Assembly: GCA_030844895.1 (NCBI GenBank)
Contig: CM061232.1
Span: forward strand, 89,035,769-89,099,768
Direction: 5' to 3'
DNA: 64,000 nt
Source: Ambrosia x helenae
Taxonomy: Eukaryota > Streptophyta > Magnoliopsida > Asterales > Asteraceae
Under the pieces are notes generated by a model that saw only the letters and a list, made by a program, of their open reading frames with translations, searched no databases and had not been told where the DNA came from. Shown piece by piece: positions 34,309 through 46,930 of this stretch (position 1 is its first letter; every line of letters begins with the position of its first letter). The position numbers and the translations under genes are program-made.

Positions 34309-34918
34309 TGAAGAAACGGGTCAAGATTAAAGGAGTGAATGTTGGGTTTTAATCTTGACATTTAGTTTTATTAGATAGTTTTAATAAATTAGTATGTTAT
34401 TTTTTTTTGAATAAATACTTAGTTTGATTTGGTAATTGCTTTGACCGAATCTTTTGGATATGTACGTTGGAAGTTGCAGCACATGCGTAAAGAATGGGTC
34501 TAGTTTCTTGAGTGAAATAAAGGTCATTGGTTTATTGAGTAAAATAGATTTTCTTCATATTTCTTTTGCACATACATTGCTTTGCTTTCCATATTTGAGT
34601 ATTTCAAAATCACAAGTAGTTTATAGATTAACAGTAGGTGAGTCTCTTAGTGTTTGAGTGTGTGTATAGAAGGGGCCTGAACCAAAAGCGAAAACAACTT
34701 TAGTTCTTAGCTTTCTAAAATTTTCAAATCTGTTAATCTCTAGAATCCTTTGTTTTAAAAGGATACAAAATCAATCAAACAATACAACACATTAATAGAA
34801 TTTTAGACCAACTAAACAATCTTTTCCCCACTGCAAACAATGTCATAGTCTAGGTCATATATTTTTTTTGCTAATTACCTTATAATTCTCCATAGCCAAG
34901 GCTCTGAAACAAAATATG
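34309..34918. other. Non-coding, possible LTR start
   Basis: After a purine-rich stretch (attaaaggagtgaa) the sequence tgttgggttttaatcttgac looks like the start of an LTR, but no second copy is present in the window to confirm it. No other feature is seen. Confidence 0.3.
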
Positions 34919-35600
34919 CCACACCCCAGTCTAAGACGGAACGCCAGGCATTACAAATTTCATAGCATCTTGGAACAAAGAAATACTTGTTTTGATTAAA
35001 ACTCAAATTGTTCAAATATTAAATAAGAAAATAAATAGAATCCAGCTTTTAAACATCTAGGTCTTTTGCATAAATCCTACGTGTGAGCATTCAAGAATAT
35101 ACATCCTCTATTTTCTATCTCGTCAAAAAACATGTTAAAGTACATCAACAAAAACCTTGGTGAGTTCATAGATTTTGATAAATGTAATCATGTAGTTGTA
35201 CAAAATCACAAACAAGGTAGGCATATAGATAGGTATGACTGCTTATCATGGGGATTTCAAACTGTTGTTTTGTACTCCGATTTCGAACATCCAGATCTCG
35301 ACCTAGGAAAACTAGATGGGTTTGCCAAACCAAAGATCTATCAACCTACTGCCGATGGCTTATCCAAAATTAATGGTTTTATAAATTGTTGTCCTGAGCG
35401 GACTTATGTGTGATAAATAAACTTGTATGTAACATGTAACCCCATTTATCAAATGTTAATGCACTAAATTGTTGTATGATTTGTATAAAAAAAACTTGTA
35501 ATAGTCGTATGCATGTGTTTTCACCCCAAAGATGAAAAGTTGTAAAAATGGGAAACTCACCTGATAGCGTTACTTGCAATTCCACACAAAGTTCTCAAAT
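34919..35600. repeat. Unclassified repeat, copy B
   Basis: It starts tgccacaccccagtctaagacgg, comparable to the left end of copy A (tgtaacaccccaactgatgg). About 0.6 kb later it shares the ordered motif tttcacccca, gtgaaaa-like spacer, actcacct with copy A (about 19110-19150). The right end is not defined. The open frame inside it (35132-35413) has no recognisable domain. Confidence 0.45.
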
Positions 35601-35858
35601 AAGTTGCACAAGCTGTTCTACGTGATAGATACGACATAGGTATAACGAAAAATGACAAGTTTCGGTCATAAGATAGGCATGGTGTGAATTGGTAACGTTT
35701 TCATAATTGTTTAAGTAACAACTTAAGTGTTTTCTTATTGGTATATGTAATATAATATATGACCAGCAAATGTTATTAGGGTAATAGGATTTTTAGATAA
35801 GTTACTTGTTAGAATACATTGAATAGTTGATGATTTAATATATTTTCAAATTCTGAGT

Positions 35859-37432
35859 AATGGTGGAGCCATTACTTGGAAGAGTTCCAAGCAGAGCATG
35901 GTCACTCAATCCATCAAAGATCGGAATACATTGCTGCAAAGGAGGTTGGTTGGATGAAGAAGTTCATTGTTGATCTAGGCGTGGTTCATTGCTAATCTCG
36001 ACACAGTACCCAACATTCAGAAACCCATTGAGATATGTGTGAAAACATTGGAGTCATAGCTCAAGCAAAGGTACCAAGGTCACACCACAACACGAATAAC
36101 ATACTCAGGAAGTTCCATTATACTAGAGAGATATTGAGACGGGAGACATTGGGATAAACAAAGTGTGTATGGATCAGAATCAAGCAAACCCTTTCAATAA
36201 ATCTATGTCTATCTAGACATGAGGAGCATGCTGAGAAGATAGGGCTAAGATTTGTTAGACATTGGATTTGAACAGTAATTAGTATATGATTTAACATTAC
36301 GTATTTATTATGATTTAACGGTTGAATGTTTAATAAATTAATGTTTTTATATATGATTTTCGTATGTTTACGTTTCCTTTATAATGTATTCTAAATGTCC
36401 CTAGACGTCGATCGGATTCATGGGATGAATCTAAGTGAAAGACTATTATGAATTATCGGTTGTTTATGAGATGAAAGCTCAAGATATTGAGAACCAAAAT
36501 TTATAAACATGAATCAGATAATGATATCAGACGTAACTCGCTTCAAAACTATCTTCATGGATCTTCGTCATAAGAAGTTTTGAAAGTAGTATGATATTTC
36601 GATCCTTCGACCTAAGACACATATTAGAAGTAACTTTAACCGAAGCTTGTTCTTTAATCTTATCTAACTTTGTTCATGAAAAAGAAAAAACAGTAATAAG
36701 GGTATTTGATTGGGAATGAATTTAAATTAAACTATATTCTCCTCTGTGAAAGGAGTTAGACATTCTAGCCCCATCGTTGATTCGAAAAGGTGGAAAATGT
36801 GTGGCCACACTCGAACTAAGAATGGTTTGTTAGGTCGCTGGAAATCCAAGACAAGAACAAGAATAGTTGAATATCTTATGAGAATGTATTGTGATCCATG
36901 TCCCATGCTCAACAAATGTTCTATACAAAAAGGATGAATAGATAAGGTTACCATGGGTTTAGTACTTTCTTAAGCAAAGAGTTTCTTGCAAACAAGGAAT
37001 TAGTTGATGAATATGAAACGTCATACCTTGCTAGAGGTAGTGAGATGCAACTAGGCATCCAAACTATCTACATTGAGGAGCTGTTTGGTTGATTAAGTGC
37101 TGAATCATTAGGAGGTCTGAATGGTTAAGAGATTTGTATGGTTAAGTGCTGAATCATTAAGTTGGACCTCTTAATGGTTAGTTTTCTTGTCCCACATTGG
37201 TATGAGAGTTTCATTAAGGCTCAGCCTAGTTCAGTGCTTAATGATTTGGTGCTTAATGGTTCAGCAACATCCCAAGTCTTAATGATTCGGCCTTAACCAT
37301 TCCATTAAGAGGCTGAAACAAACGCGCTAAATGCTGAATCATTCAGCACTGAATGGTTAAGAGCCTCATTAAGAGGCTACCAAACAGCCCCTGAGACTGT
37401 TAATCTCATCGATAAATAAAACAAGTGGGAGA
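35859..37432 (+). pseudogene. Copia RNase H remnant and 3' untranslated part
   Basis: The plus strand reads NGGAITWKSSKQSMVTQSI at 35859, then DLGVVxSxxxPIEI-like and HILRKFHYTREI-like RNase H segments to about 36260 through stops and shifts. A long non-coding part follows, ending in aagtgggagattg (about 37423-37435), the polypurine tract/LTR junction typical of many plant Copia elements. A MITE (37077-37391) is inserted in the untranslated part. The upstream pol is missing. Confidence 0.7.
37077..37391. mobile_element. MITE, PIF/Harbinger (Tourist)-like, TSD TGA
   Basis: 315 bp with terminal inverted repeats GGAGCTGTTTGGT / ACCAAACAGCCCC and internal repeats of ctgaatcatt and ttaatggtt. The trinucleotide tga flanks both ends (37074-37076, 37392-37394). 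The GGGGCTGTTTGG end and 3-bp duplication fit Tourist-like elements, although their target is usually TTA/TAA. Deleting it restores a continuous Copia 3' untranslated sequence. Confidence 0.75.
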
Positions 37433-37433
37433 T

Positions 37434-39085
37434 TGTTGGATAGCAAATGTCCGATGATGACCAATCAATATTGCTATCAAGCTACGATCCATATAGTTAC
37501 GCTTTAGACGGCAAACATTTTATCTATATTATATTATATTGTTATTGTTACATTATTAAGAGCCAAAGGTGGCCTTAATGGTAATTTCATCTCTATTTTA
37601 AGATGGCATATCAAGGGTTTATTGATTCACACACCAAATGTCATGAAAAACTTTCCCATTCTACCATATTCCACTCGTACATGTTAACTTTGAGAACATA
37701 AATCCATAATGAAACCTTCGTTTATAAAAAAGAAACCATGATCAAATAAATCCAATTGAATGAAGGAGTTGATGAGTTATTCTCCAATTAAAACGATCAT
37801 TAATCCATTCAATTCTCATCACCTCCATCATTCACGACCACCTTAAATTCCTTTTTGGTTTTCTCATTTGCCCTACCTTAATAAAACGACAACCCTTCAA
37901 TGATGGTCACGGATTGGCTTCTATCACGTTTGTTGAACAAATAAGGTATGCTATCTTCTTTTATTTTTTTGTCACTTTCATGCTTCTCCTTCTAAATTCC
38001 TGTAATTGTTCTGTTAGTTCTTTCTTTCTTTCTTTCTTTTGCGGCATGGATCGAATTTGGGTGCTCAACTGAATTATATATATTTATGTAGTGGATCTAT
38101 TTGATTGCTGAATTGACACCAAAAGTGGGGAACCCACCTAGCACAGTACTCGTTTCTTGTATAAACCGATCCCAATGCTTAGCAGGTACCCGTTTCTGAT
38201 ATAAACTTGTTTTGTAATTAAAAATCCACATGTTTGATGCTAGATTAGGTTACATTGATTTATACTTTATCAGTATTGGATACATAGTTAGAATTGAGCG
38301 TTGAAGTTACATAGTTCTTACAGATAGTGACCGCGGATTATATCTTATGGAAATCTAGGTTTTATAGTTGGAATATATTTCAACAAAGTAAGGACATATT
38401 TTAATGTTTCTATTTCATTTGCTAGAGGTGAAAGATAGTTTAAAAATGGTTTCTTATATATTTTTAAACTTTTTTAACAATCCATTTGATGTTATCGACT
38501 TTGATACCCAGGTTCCATGAATTTAACTTTAACAGTTATATGTCAAAAGTAAAGAAAAGTTCATGACCAAATCAACGTAATTAGTTTATGTTCTTGATAT
38601 TTTACTATAATGTTTTTTGTATTTTAGGTTCATAATATTTTAGTTTAGCATTTTTTTGATAATTTAAATCGTCTCAAAATACAATGTGAATTTGGAAAAG
38701 AGACATATGAACAAATGTTACTAATTTCTTCTGTTAAATGAGCTAATTAGTGTATCTAGGATTAGTGTTGTTTTAAAATTAAGTGTTACATAACGGTTTT
38801 TAATGTAAAAATGTGTGAAATCATAAATGATATGTGTTGTTTGCAATAGCCTATGACTTCTAAGTGTTATGTGTTGTTTGCACTTTGCAATAGCCCAAGA
38901 CTTCTATTTTTATTGGATTTAGTGCAAATGTGCTATTTACTTGAATTATATAATATATACAAGGAATTGGTGGCATAATACACAAAATAGAACAAGATTA
39001 TGTGGTTACACTTAGAATATAAGCCATCATCTATCACCATCTTTGATAGAATCATCTTGGTTTTGGGAATCTTTTACAATAACAG
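37434..39085. other. Probable Copia LTR start, then AT-rich sequence without a gene
   Basis: TGTTGGATAGCAAATGTCCG at 37434 directly follows the purine tract and is the likely start of a 3' LTR; the end cannot be fixed without the partner. A (TTTC)n run lies near 38020-38040. I see no coding region from 38 to 39 kb. Confidence 0.35.
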
Positions 39086-39480
39086 GGTGCATTCACGGGA
39101 GTTTGTACAACTCAACATGTTCCAGGTTACAAGAAAAGCATCAACAAGTTCAAGTCTAAAGGTGTTGATTCGGTTATATGCGTCACTGTTAATGATCCAT
39201 ACACTATGAATGGTTAGACTAGAACTTGAAGCTAAAGACACTGTAATTTGCTCCTCATCCCTTCTCTTTATCCAAAATGAATATTTTCCATATGATCATT
39301 TTCCCTTTTAACATTTTTGTACTTATTATGCTGACAACTGCAAATAGACTTCCTCCAACTTGTATCTTCAATCAATCTTTCATCTAGATAGTGACATTTA
39401 ATGTTGTTTCATGTTTGTACCATGTAGATTGAATTCTATGAATACTTTGATGGTAAATTTTACAAGAGCTTGGAATTATT
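39086..39480 (+). pseudogene. Mitochondrial-type peroxiredoxin II (PRXIIF-like) pseudogene fragment
   Basis: Type II peroxiredoxins reduce peroxides through a reactive cysteine. After an AG acceptor at 39084-39085 the strand reads GAFTGVCTTQHVPGY, which includes the peroxidatic Cys, then FKSKGVDSVICVTVNDPYTM and, after a small deletion in the WAEK region, LEAKDT, ending at a GTAATT donor (39243). A second exon begins after AG at 39427: IEFYEYFDGKFYKSLELL. Order and intron position fit the plant PRXIIF gene (IEFYGDFDGKFHKSL in the family). The N-terminal exon(s) and the C-terminal half are not found. Intron retention argues for a duplicated gene fragment, not a retrocopy. Confidence 0.8.
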
Positions 39481-40850
39481 GCTTGGATATCGCTCAACTA
39501 TGTATGGCTCTAATTTTCATGATTCTATATCGTATTATTTTCGGTGCTAATTTAACTTCAGATTTGATTCAAATTTTTGTGCTCATCTTTATTTTATAAC
39601 TTTTATTAATGTAATACACTAATACTTTTTTTTATGTTAATCTTGTTTTCTATATCAATCTTGTTGGTATAGTCACAAAAGAGAGACATTATTGTAGCAT
39701 TCGTTGGTATAGGTTTGGTTTTAAGAAGCGTGAGGCGCTCCGAGGTGAAGTTTTAAAAGCATTGTGACAAGATTCAGATCAAGCGCTACAAATGGTTTGG
39801 TATCTTAACTTCTTGATGCAGAAGGAGATCGTATTTATTACATTGTTGATATTGTCGTTTGTTTGCCAAAGTTCGACTAATGCATTGTTGGATCAAATAT
39901 TTAACTTACATTGCTATATGTTTAAACAGGATTATGATGAGGATAAAAATTTTGAGACCATATAATATAGATACAATTACTTTATATTAAGGTGATTTCT
40001 ATTACTGTTGTGTAGTTTGGCTTTTCACACCTGCTAAACTTTAACCAGTAGGTCAAATTAGTTTGTTTATGATCCCAAGTTGATATGTGCTTGATTATTT
40101 CTGACTAACAACGGTGTACTATGTTATATAATGTAGTTTATATCTTTGTAACTAAATTAATATCATGTTTTGATCTTGCAGTCCTTATTTGTGAGATATG
40201 ATGTGGTAGTTGGTTATATAACTGCTTTTCAAATGTTAATGATTAATATTTTAATTTGTATAAATTTAATCTTGATTTTTTTATGGGGGTTAGAGAATAA
40301 TCCAAACCATTGTTAGATATTAGCTTTGACTTAACAAGAATTTGATGTTTCTGGCCAAACTTTCAAGAATGTGGTCTTGAACGAGTTGATTTCACTTAAG
40401 GCTAATTGTTCTGTGAGTACATGCGAATGAGGGGATGGATATAACAATGCAAAGCTAGATGCCAAAGGTAAATAACATTTTGGTTATTTTGACCGTTTTA
40501 TTTTAAGTTTTCCTATTTTAACCCGTTTTATATTAATTACTGCATTTTGGTCCATAACCGTTTATTTTAAATTCATTATCAACTAGACAAACTGTGTTAG
40601 TTGGAGGATCATAAAGCTTCTATCCAGCCTCACTTCTCATTGAACAACTAAAATAATGTGGCATGTATATTGTAGCAATAGTGCAACACACCTATAAACA
40701 AGTATCGCGCTGTAAATTGTCATCGCCACCGCACCACCGCATTGCACGAGTTTTTTACTAGTTACACAATAAGGATGTCAAATTAGGAGAAGCCTGGTTG
40801 TAGTTTGTTTAATAACAAAGATGATGGTAAATCCTAATTACACAAGTTTA
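39481..40850. other. AT-rich intergenic sequence
   Basis: No gene or clear repeat structure is visible. The open frame 39411-39599 overlaps the pseudogene exon and has no independent support. Confidence 0.3.
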
Positions 40851-40859
40851 ATTAAAAAA

Positions 40860-42109
40860 GGGGTATTGGATTTTAATAATCCAAAGTTTCCACCATTGGC
40901 CGATAATAATCCCTACTTCAAAAATTCCCAATAATAATCCCATCTTTCGAACATTTGGCCTGTGGTAAACCTTTTTTAACTGGGGACTAACTGAGTTAGT
41001 TTGTGCTGACGTGGCTGCTGACTGGACACGCTGACGTGTAAAATTTAATATCATGGGGCATTTTATATTATTAACCATTTTATATTATTAACCAATATAT
41101 TATTCTCCTTTTTACACATAATAAACATAAAGAATTAACATCAAGTCCTTCATAACAGATTAAATCAACTCCTTTTATTGAATCCTTTTAACCAGTCGAA
41201 GTCCTTCATCATCTTCCCCAATTCAACCTCAAGCCCTAATCCCTTAAATCAATAACCCGATACAGTAACGATTAGACATCAAATATAAGGGGCTTTTGAT
41301 CCCTAACAACAACCGAGTAAAATGGCAACTAAAAAAAGAACTTACGATGTCGAGAAAGGTCGTGGATAGAAGCAGAAAGGTCGCCGGCCGAAGTTGAGTC
41401 GATTATAGAGCAACAAGAGGTCTAGCCCAAGAATCGTCTCATCGTCATCAATAGAAGCAGAAATAATTGTTCTGCAAAGGAAATAATTGTTCGAGTTGAG
41501 TATAAATACTGCCCGAATCTTACCATCAGACACTCCTGGGCTAGTTGCTCATGCTCCTGGACCAAAAAATCGAGCCTTACAGGTTATTTATTCATGATAT
41601 ATTCATTTTATGCAAGATTAAGTACCTTTTTATTGATGGATTTTCGGACATAGGAAAGGGAAAGCAGCCAAAGATTGAGAGAGAATTTTAGAGTGAGAAA
41701 GTTAGAGAGATGGTGGTGGTGGTGGTGGTGGTGGTGGTGCAGGTTGATAGATGAAGATGATGTTGTTGTTGTTGTTATCTGTTGATAGATGAAGATGATG
41801 TTTATAGATGAAGATGATGGTCGATGATGATGTTCAAGGTTTCAAGTTATTGTCTGGGTTTGGGTTTGTTGTTTATAAGAATGATAAGAATGATATAATA
41901 ATATAAAATGCCACATAATATTAAATTATACACGTCAGCGTGTCCAGTCAGCAGCCACGTCAGCACAAACTAACTCAGTTAGTCCTCAGTTAAAAAAGGT
42001 TTACCACAGGCCAAATGTTCGAAAGATGGGATTATTATTGGGAATTTTTAAAGTAGGGATTATTATCGGCCAATGGTGGAAACTTTGGATTATTAAAATC
42101 CAATACCCC
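40860..42109. mobile_element. Mutator-like element (TIR-MULE), TSD ATTAAAAAA
   Basis: Terminal inverted repeats of about 214 bp (40860-41074 and 41897-42109) start GGGGTATTGGATTTTAATAA and differ at only a few sites. A 9-bp duplication attaaaaaa flanks them (40851-40859, 42110-42118), the size made by Mutator transposases. No transposase is present. The interior, read on the minus strand, has a CT-rich leader, an ATG context (ATGTCCGAAAATCC) ending at an AG|GTAC-like donor and a later TTTGCAG acceptor, so it may carry captured transcript-like sequence. It also has a (GGT)n run and gatgaagat repeats. Confidence 0.88.
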
Positions 42110-42585
42110 ATTAAAAAAACTAATCACCCTACTTCATCTCCACCGCCACTTACCAACCTATCACCGCACTCAGTTCCCGCCGCACATGGTCCGAGCCGCC
42201 CCATCGTCGGATCCACCCGCCATCCCGTGCTGTTGTTTTTGTTTCACAGATTTGGGTGTTTATGAATTTGTCTACTAGCGAGACGTTTGTCAATCCTTCG
42301 TGTGATCTTTTAGGTGTTCATCAAAGGTATAAAACTGAGAAGGGGGGGTAGGGGCTTATAAATAACTACGAGTATTTTTAATAGTCAAAAGGTTCCGACC
42401 CTATCGATTGCTAACATACCCTTTTGTACTATTTTAGGTTATATTTGATATTGGTAGATTGTAAAAAATAATCAAAAAAAAAATCTACAATAAGTTGGTT
42501 AAAAGTAAAAAAGGAACTATAATTTTGGTTGATAATAAAAGGTCGATTTCACAACAGGATTCAGATTAATCAGTATTTATTATTT

Positions 42586-42671
42586 GGTGGGGTCTTCCGT
42601 CTTGGGAGTCCTCTATTTTTGGTTTTTAATGAAATTCGCCTTTCAAAAAAAATAATAAATAAAATAAAAAT
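42586..42671 (+). mobile_element. LINE 3' tail (truncated)
   Basis: ggggtcttccgtcttgggag, ctatttttggtttttaatga and an A-rich tail follow one another in the way of the 3' end of plant L1 elements. No coding part remains upstream. Confidence 0.5.
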
Positions 42672-43022
42672 CAAAACAACAAACAATGTTACAGCATCAT
42701 GAAGATAGAGATGCAGTCAAAAAATCTGAACTTGAGAGCCCCAAATTACAAGTCAGCCTAACAAACTACAAAACATTAAGATTTGCACCAATTTGCATAC
42801 CTCATGGCTATTATAGTCTTTTTTACCATCTCAAACCTGAAATCCAAACAACTTCACCATCAGCAAATCATATTTTGAAATATAAACAATCAGAGCAAAA
42901 AAAACGGAATTATGTTCTTTGACAACAACGTGTTCGTGTTTGTCAACAAAAGCCACTTTCAACTACTTTTCGTCATCAGGATATATAGGTTGATGGATAG
43001 GTCGGGTTGGTTGCTAAAGAGT

Positions 43023-43439
43023 AGAGATGTAAGCGAGATGAGGTGCTTGCGAGCTACTCGTGATCCACTCGCCAAAAGCTCAAATTGAACCGAGCTTAAA
43101 GGACCTCAAGCCTCTATAGGTGCTCATTTAATAAACGAGCTCGACCAGGCTCAGGAGCCCAAACGATCATGATATTTAAATAACTTTTATTTTGAATATG
43201 ATATATATAGGTAACAAGTATTCAATATAAAATTATGGTAAAAACTAGTGATAAATGTATATAAATTAAAATATTTTACATATAGCCCAAACTTGAAAAC
43301 TATGCACGGGCTGAGCTCGAGCTGTAGAACATGAGCTCATCACGAACCGAACCGAACCGAACTTGACCTCTCTTAAGTTAAATGAGCCGAGTTCGAGCTT
43401 AGGCGAGCTCAGGCTTATTTCGGCTCGTTTACACCCTAG
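43023..43439. mobile_element. hAT-type MITE, 417 bp, TSD TAAAGAGT
   Basis: The ends agagatgtaagcgag and ctcgtttacaccctag form an imperfect inverted repeat, and the 8-bp duplication taaagagt flanks them (43015-43022, 43440-43447). An 8-bp TSD is characteristic of hAT transposons. The interior contains gctcga/tcgagc-type short inversions and no coding capacity. Confidence 0.78.
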
Positions 43440-43447
43440 TAAAGAGT

Positions 43448-44671
43448 AATCGAATCGAATTCGAATAACTCAAAATTCGATTCGAATCGAGTTCCAATTT
43501 GAAGGTTCAAATCCGGTTTTCAAAAATTCAAATTTGAATTTGATTCAACTCGAATTCGATATAGTCATTGAAGTTCCAGTCGTGCACGAATTTATGCTTT
43601 TAAATTCAATTAGAATTCAAATTATACATGTTATTTTTGTTTAATATATATACACATGCATAAAGGCCTCTTAAGGGTTTTAATCACACATGGCTCTACT
43701 AATCTAATATCCAGCCCAAGTCCCCAATCATCCTAAAATCTAAACTGAATCTTTAAAACTGAAGTCCTAAACATGTACATCAATCCCCTTATTCATACCT
43801 TCTAAGTGCTATTCTAATTTCTAACTCACTCCATGGTGACACTACTCCAATCGCCAAAGTTACTTTCCAATCACCAAACTTCGTTGCTGGTTCACTGCTT
43901 AGCCAATTTCAGTCCGCCTATCTGTTGTTCGACAGTTCGTCTATATTGAAATTTCGTAGCCGTAAACTTTGAAGTTGATCATTTTGTTCGTCAATTTTAT
44001 GATATTCTTGCCACTTGTTTAAAAGTTGTAATTTTGATGTTACCACTTTGAATATTTTGGATGTATGGATGATTCAGATATAGTTTTTGATTTTTTTTTT
44101 TTTTTTTTTTTATGTTTGGATGTGTTCAATATTCGACGCCCCACTTACGGTGTGCACATGTAATGTATATATGTGTGACCCTTGGGGGCAAAAGTAAAGT
44201 TGCACTAGATTTAACGTTATTTTACTAATTTCGTGAAAATAACATTAAAAACGACGGACGGTTAATCATGCATCATGTGGTGGCGTGGATAGCCAAAGCC
44301 CAAAAGACAAAGGGATACATGCACTGATCGGGTTTGTCCCGATTGCTAACTGTTTTGTGCCTTATGTCTAAGGTTTGATACCAAACCACATCGAGCCGGG
44401 GGTCTCACTGGAAGCAGCCTCTCTATTCTTAGGGGGTAGAGGTAAGGCTGTCTACATCTTACCCTCCTCAGACCCTACCTTAGCTTTGCTATAGGTGGGA
44501 TTAACTGAGTATGATGATGATGATGATGTGTTCAATATTCGAATCAAATTCGATTTGACTTCTTTAATCGAATTTTGAATCAATTCAAACCTATTTTTTA
44601 AATTTAACAATTTGAATAATTTGATTCGATTAATTTGAATATTCGAAATAAAATTCGTCAAACACCACTAG
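43448..44671. repeat. Sequence between second and third TAAAGAGT copies, with TTCGAATT-rich arms
   Basis: It starts with aatcgaatcgaattcgaata and ends with gattcgattaatttgaatat...caaacaccactag, just before a third taaagagt (44672-44679). Both ends are rich in attcgaat words that can pair, and the right end looks like a hAT terminus (caccactag). It may be a second hAT insertion at the same target that has lost its left end. A SINE 3' end lies inside. Confidence 0.4.
44401..44530 (+). mobile_element. SINE 3' region (Au-like)
   Basis: The ordered phrases ggtctcactggaagcagcct, ggtagaggtaaggctg, tctacatcttaccctcctca and gtgggattaactgagtatg, followed by (atg)n, match the conserved tail of the plant Au SINE family as I remember it. 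The tRNA-like head is not clear here. Confidence 0.7.
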
Positions 44672-44871
44672 TAAAGAGTCAAACTCGGTGCTAGGTCAAA
44701 CATATCAGGTCAGGTTAGTCCACTAAGCACTTAACAGTTTTGGTCCAATTTATAAACTTTTTAATTTATGTGTTATTTGGATTACATAAACAATATGATA
44801 TAGTTTTCATCTCACTTGTTCATATCAAACACAAAAAAAAAAAAGCACGATAAAGGACTAGCTCTTGTACC

Positions 44872-46708
44872 TTATGCAATATGCTGTGCAAGACTAAGTA
44901 TCTTGACATGCTTTTTCTTCCTTAGCTCATGTGGGACTGGGCCAAAGACTCTGGTTCCAATTGGTTCACCTTGCTTGTTGACTAGCACAACAGCATTATC
45001 ATCAAATTTGACTTCACTCCCATCAGACCGGCCCTTCTGCATGGCGGCACGGACCACTACCCCATACACCACCTGTCCTTTCTTTACTTTCCCCCCGGGT
45101 TGCGCCTCTTTTACTGATGCAACTATTGTGTCCCCCAATCGGGCTCCTTTTTTTCCCTTCAACGCTTGGATGCACATTACTCGTTTTGCCCCAGAATTAT
45201 CAACCACTTTGAGATTGGTTCTCATTTGTATAAAAGTCCTTATTTGCTGTAAAACTTACACGTATCAAAGATATGTTTCACATTACATTATCATAAAAAA
45301 AAATGCACCTGTGACCAAATGAGCAGGTCAACCCTGTAACACGGCCAACAGATTGGGACCCACAAAATACTTTTTCTCCGAAAATGAATATATTTTATCA
45401 TAAATAACTCCGTCAAAAGGATTGCAAAAAGTATATTAGTTAAAATCAAATTTTTGAAGAAAATATGATTCAAGAGGTTTTGTACATACAAATTACAAAA
45501 ACACCCTTTGGTGGCTTTCAACCCATTTGACCCATCCAAATCATGGAACGTGTTACCTTTTTTGCTAGATTTCTTTATTTTACCTGTTAGAGACATGTGT
45601 TAACCCGTTCATAGAAATGGGTCAAAATGTCACATCAATGTAAAAAAACAAACCTGAGCCAATAAACTATTACAAGTAGTCTCCTGTGGTGATCTTAGCA
45701 TTCCTGAGTAAGAACCATTGAGGCCTCGCAACAGTGAACGTCCAGCTAGTTTGGTTTATTTCATGCATAAAATAGGACAAGGGAATAAAAAAATGCAAAT
45801 TTTCTGAAACAATCTAAAAACATAAAGAGACTTTAAAAATTAAAACTTTTTAAGTGTAAAAAAACAGCATATATAGAGTAGGAAGTAAGTTACAAATGCA
45901 ACCACTCGTTACAGGCAAATGCTAGTATTCTACCCTATGGCAAAAGTATTCAAGATGTCAAAGGGATTAAGTAACACTTTTCAACAACTAGTTAATATGG
46001 TTCGGTTACAGTTGTATGTGTATAAATAACCGAACCATCAATAAAACAAAAATTTATATTTTTTTATAAATAATATATTATATGTGAAAAATGTTTTGTA
46101 ACAACTCTTTTAAATTAACACGCTTGTTGATTTTTTATTTGACCAGAGCTATTTGGATTTACTAAAGAAATGCGCTTGAATTGACCCACGCCCAAAACCA
46201 ACGGTTAACCAAAGTGCCTTTTTCAAAAGCCAAACTAATCAAATCAACTGTAACCGAAATCGATCATTTGTGAAATCAAAAATCGAGATAATAGCCGCCC
46301 ATAACAGAACAGACTCATGCTCACTCCTACCAAGCAATACATTGTTACCCCTTTATTAAACTACAAATTCACATAATACGACTAATTAACATTAACAGAC
46401 AATGAGGAAGGTATCTAACTTAAAGAAGAATATCAGCAGTGGCGGATGTATAGTAGAAGCAGGGGAACATCCGTTACCCCTCGATTTTCCTAGCGAAATG
46501 GAAAAAGTTTGTTTTTAAGGTATTTTTATAAAATGTTACCCCTTGATATTTTTTCTAGATCCGCACTGAATATCAGAGTCATGATCTCATAAAAATAGTG
46601 ATTACATGAATGCTAGTGGAAAACTTGTTTTTACCACTCAGACTCTCAGAGCAATCAAACCTAAAAGTGCATACCATGACAGAGATTAGAAGCGAAATTT
46701 GTTGCCAT
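44872..46708 (-). CDS. uL14m: Mitochondrial large-subunit ribosomal protein uL14m (HUELLENLOS type)
   Basis: It encodes a 166-residue protein of the L14 family, a component of the mitochondrial ribosome large subunit. The plant homologue HUELLENLOS is needed for ovule development. Coding exons on the minus strand are 46708-46675, 45745-45654 and 45246-44872. Junctions are GT-AG and the phases join exactly (34+92+375 bases). Residues 1-45 (MATNFASNLCHAGRSLLRGL...) are a probable mitochondrial targeting region, rich in Arg and Ser. Residues from about 50 (MRTNLKVVDNSGAKRVMCI) are the L14 fold, including YGVVVRAAMQKGR...FDDNAVVLVN, the family signature, and the end HVKILSLAQHIA. A 5' UTR intron is likely, because AG acceptors precede the ATG. 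It looks intact. Confidence 0.93.
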
Positions 46709-46930
46709 CTTGAACTACTATCAAATTTCTTCTAGTACCTGCAAACATCAGATTAAATCTTAGCATTATCCCTATACGCTCCAAGACTTTGCCTCTAAAC
46801 ACTTAACCACCCAAGGAAAAAATGTAATGTACATTTTGGTTAATGCACTTTTTTATTAATGCTACAATTTTGTTAGATCAAATGTTGCCCCACCAGACCA
46901 CCATTTACGATTTATATGACCAGTTTAACC

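Noticed and set aside
35132..35413. 93-codon plus-strand frame
   Set aside because: It lies in the unclassified repeat copy B and shows no recognisable domain.
44816..45322. 168-codon plus-strand frame
   Set aside because: It is the antisense shadow of the conserved third exon of uL14m.
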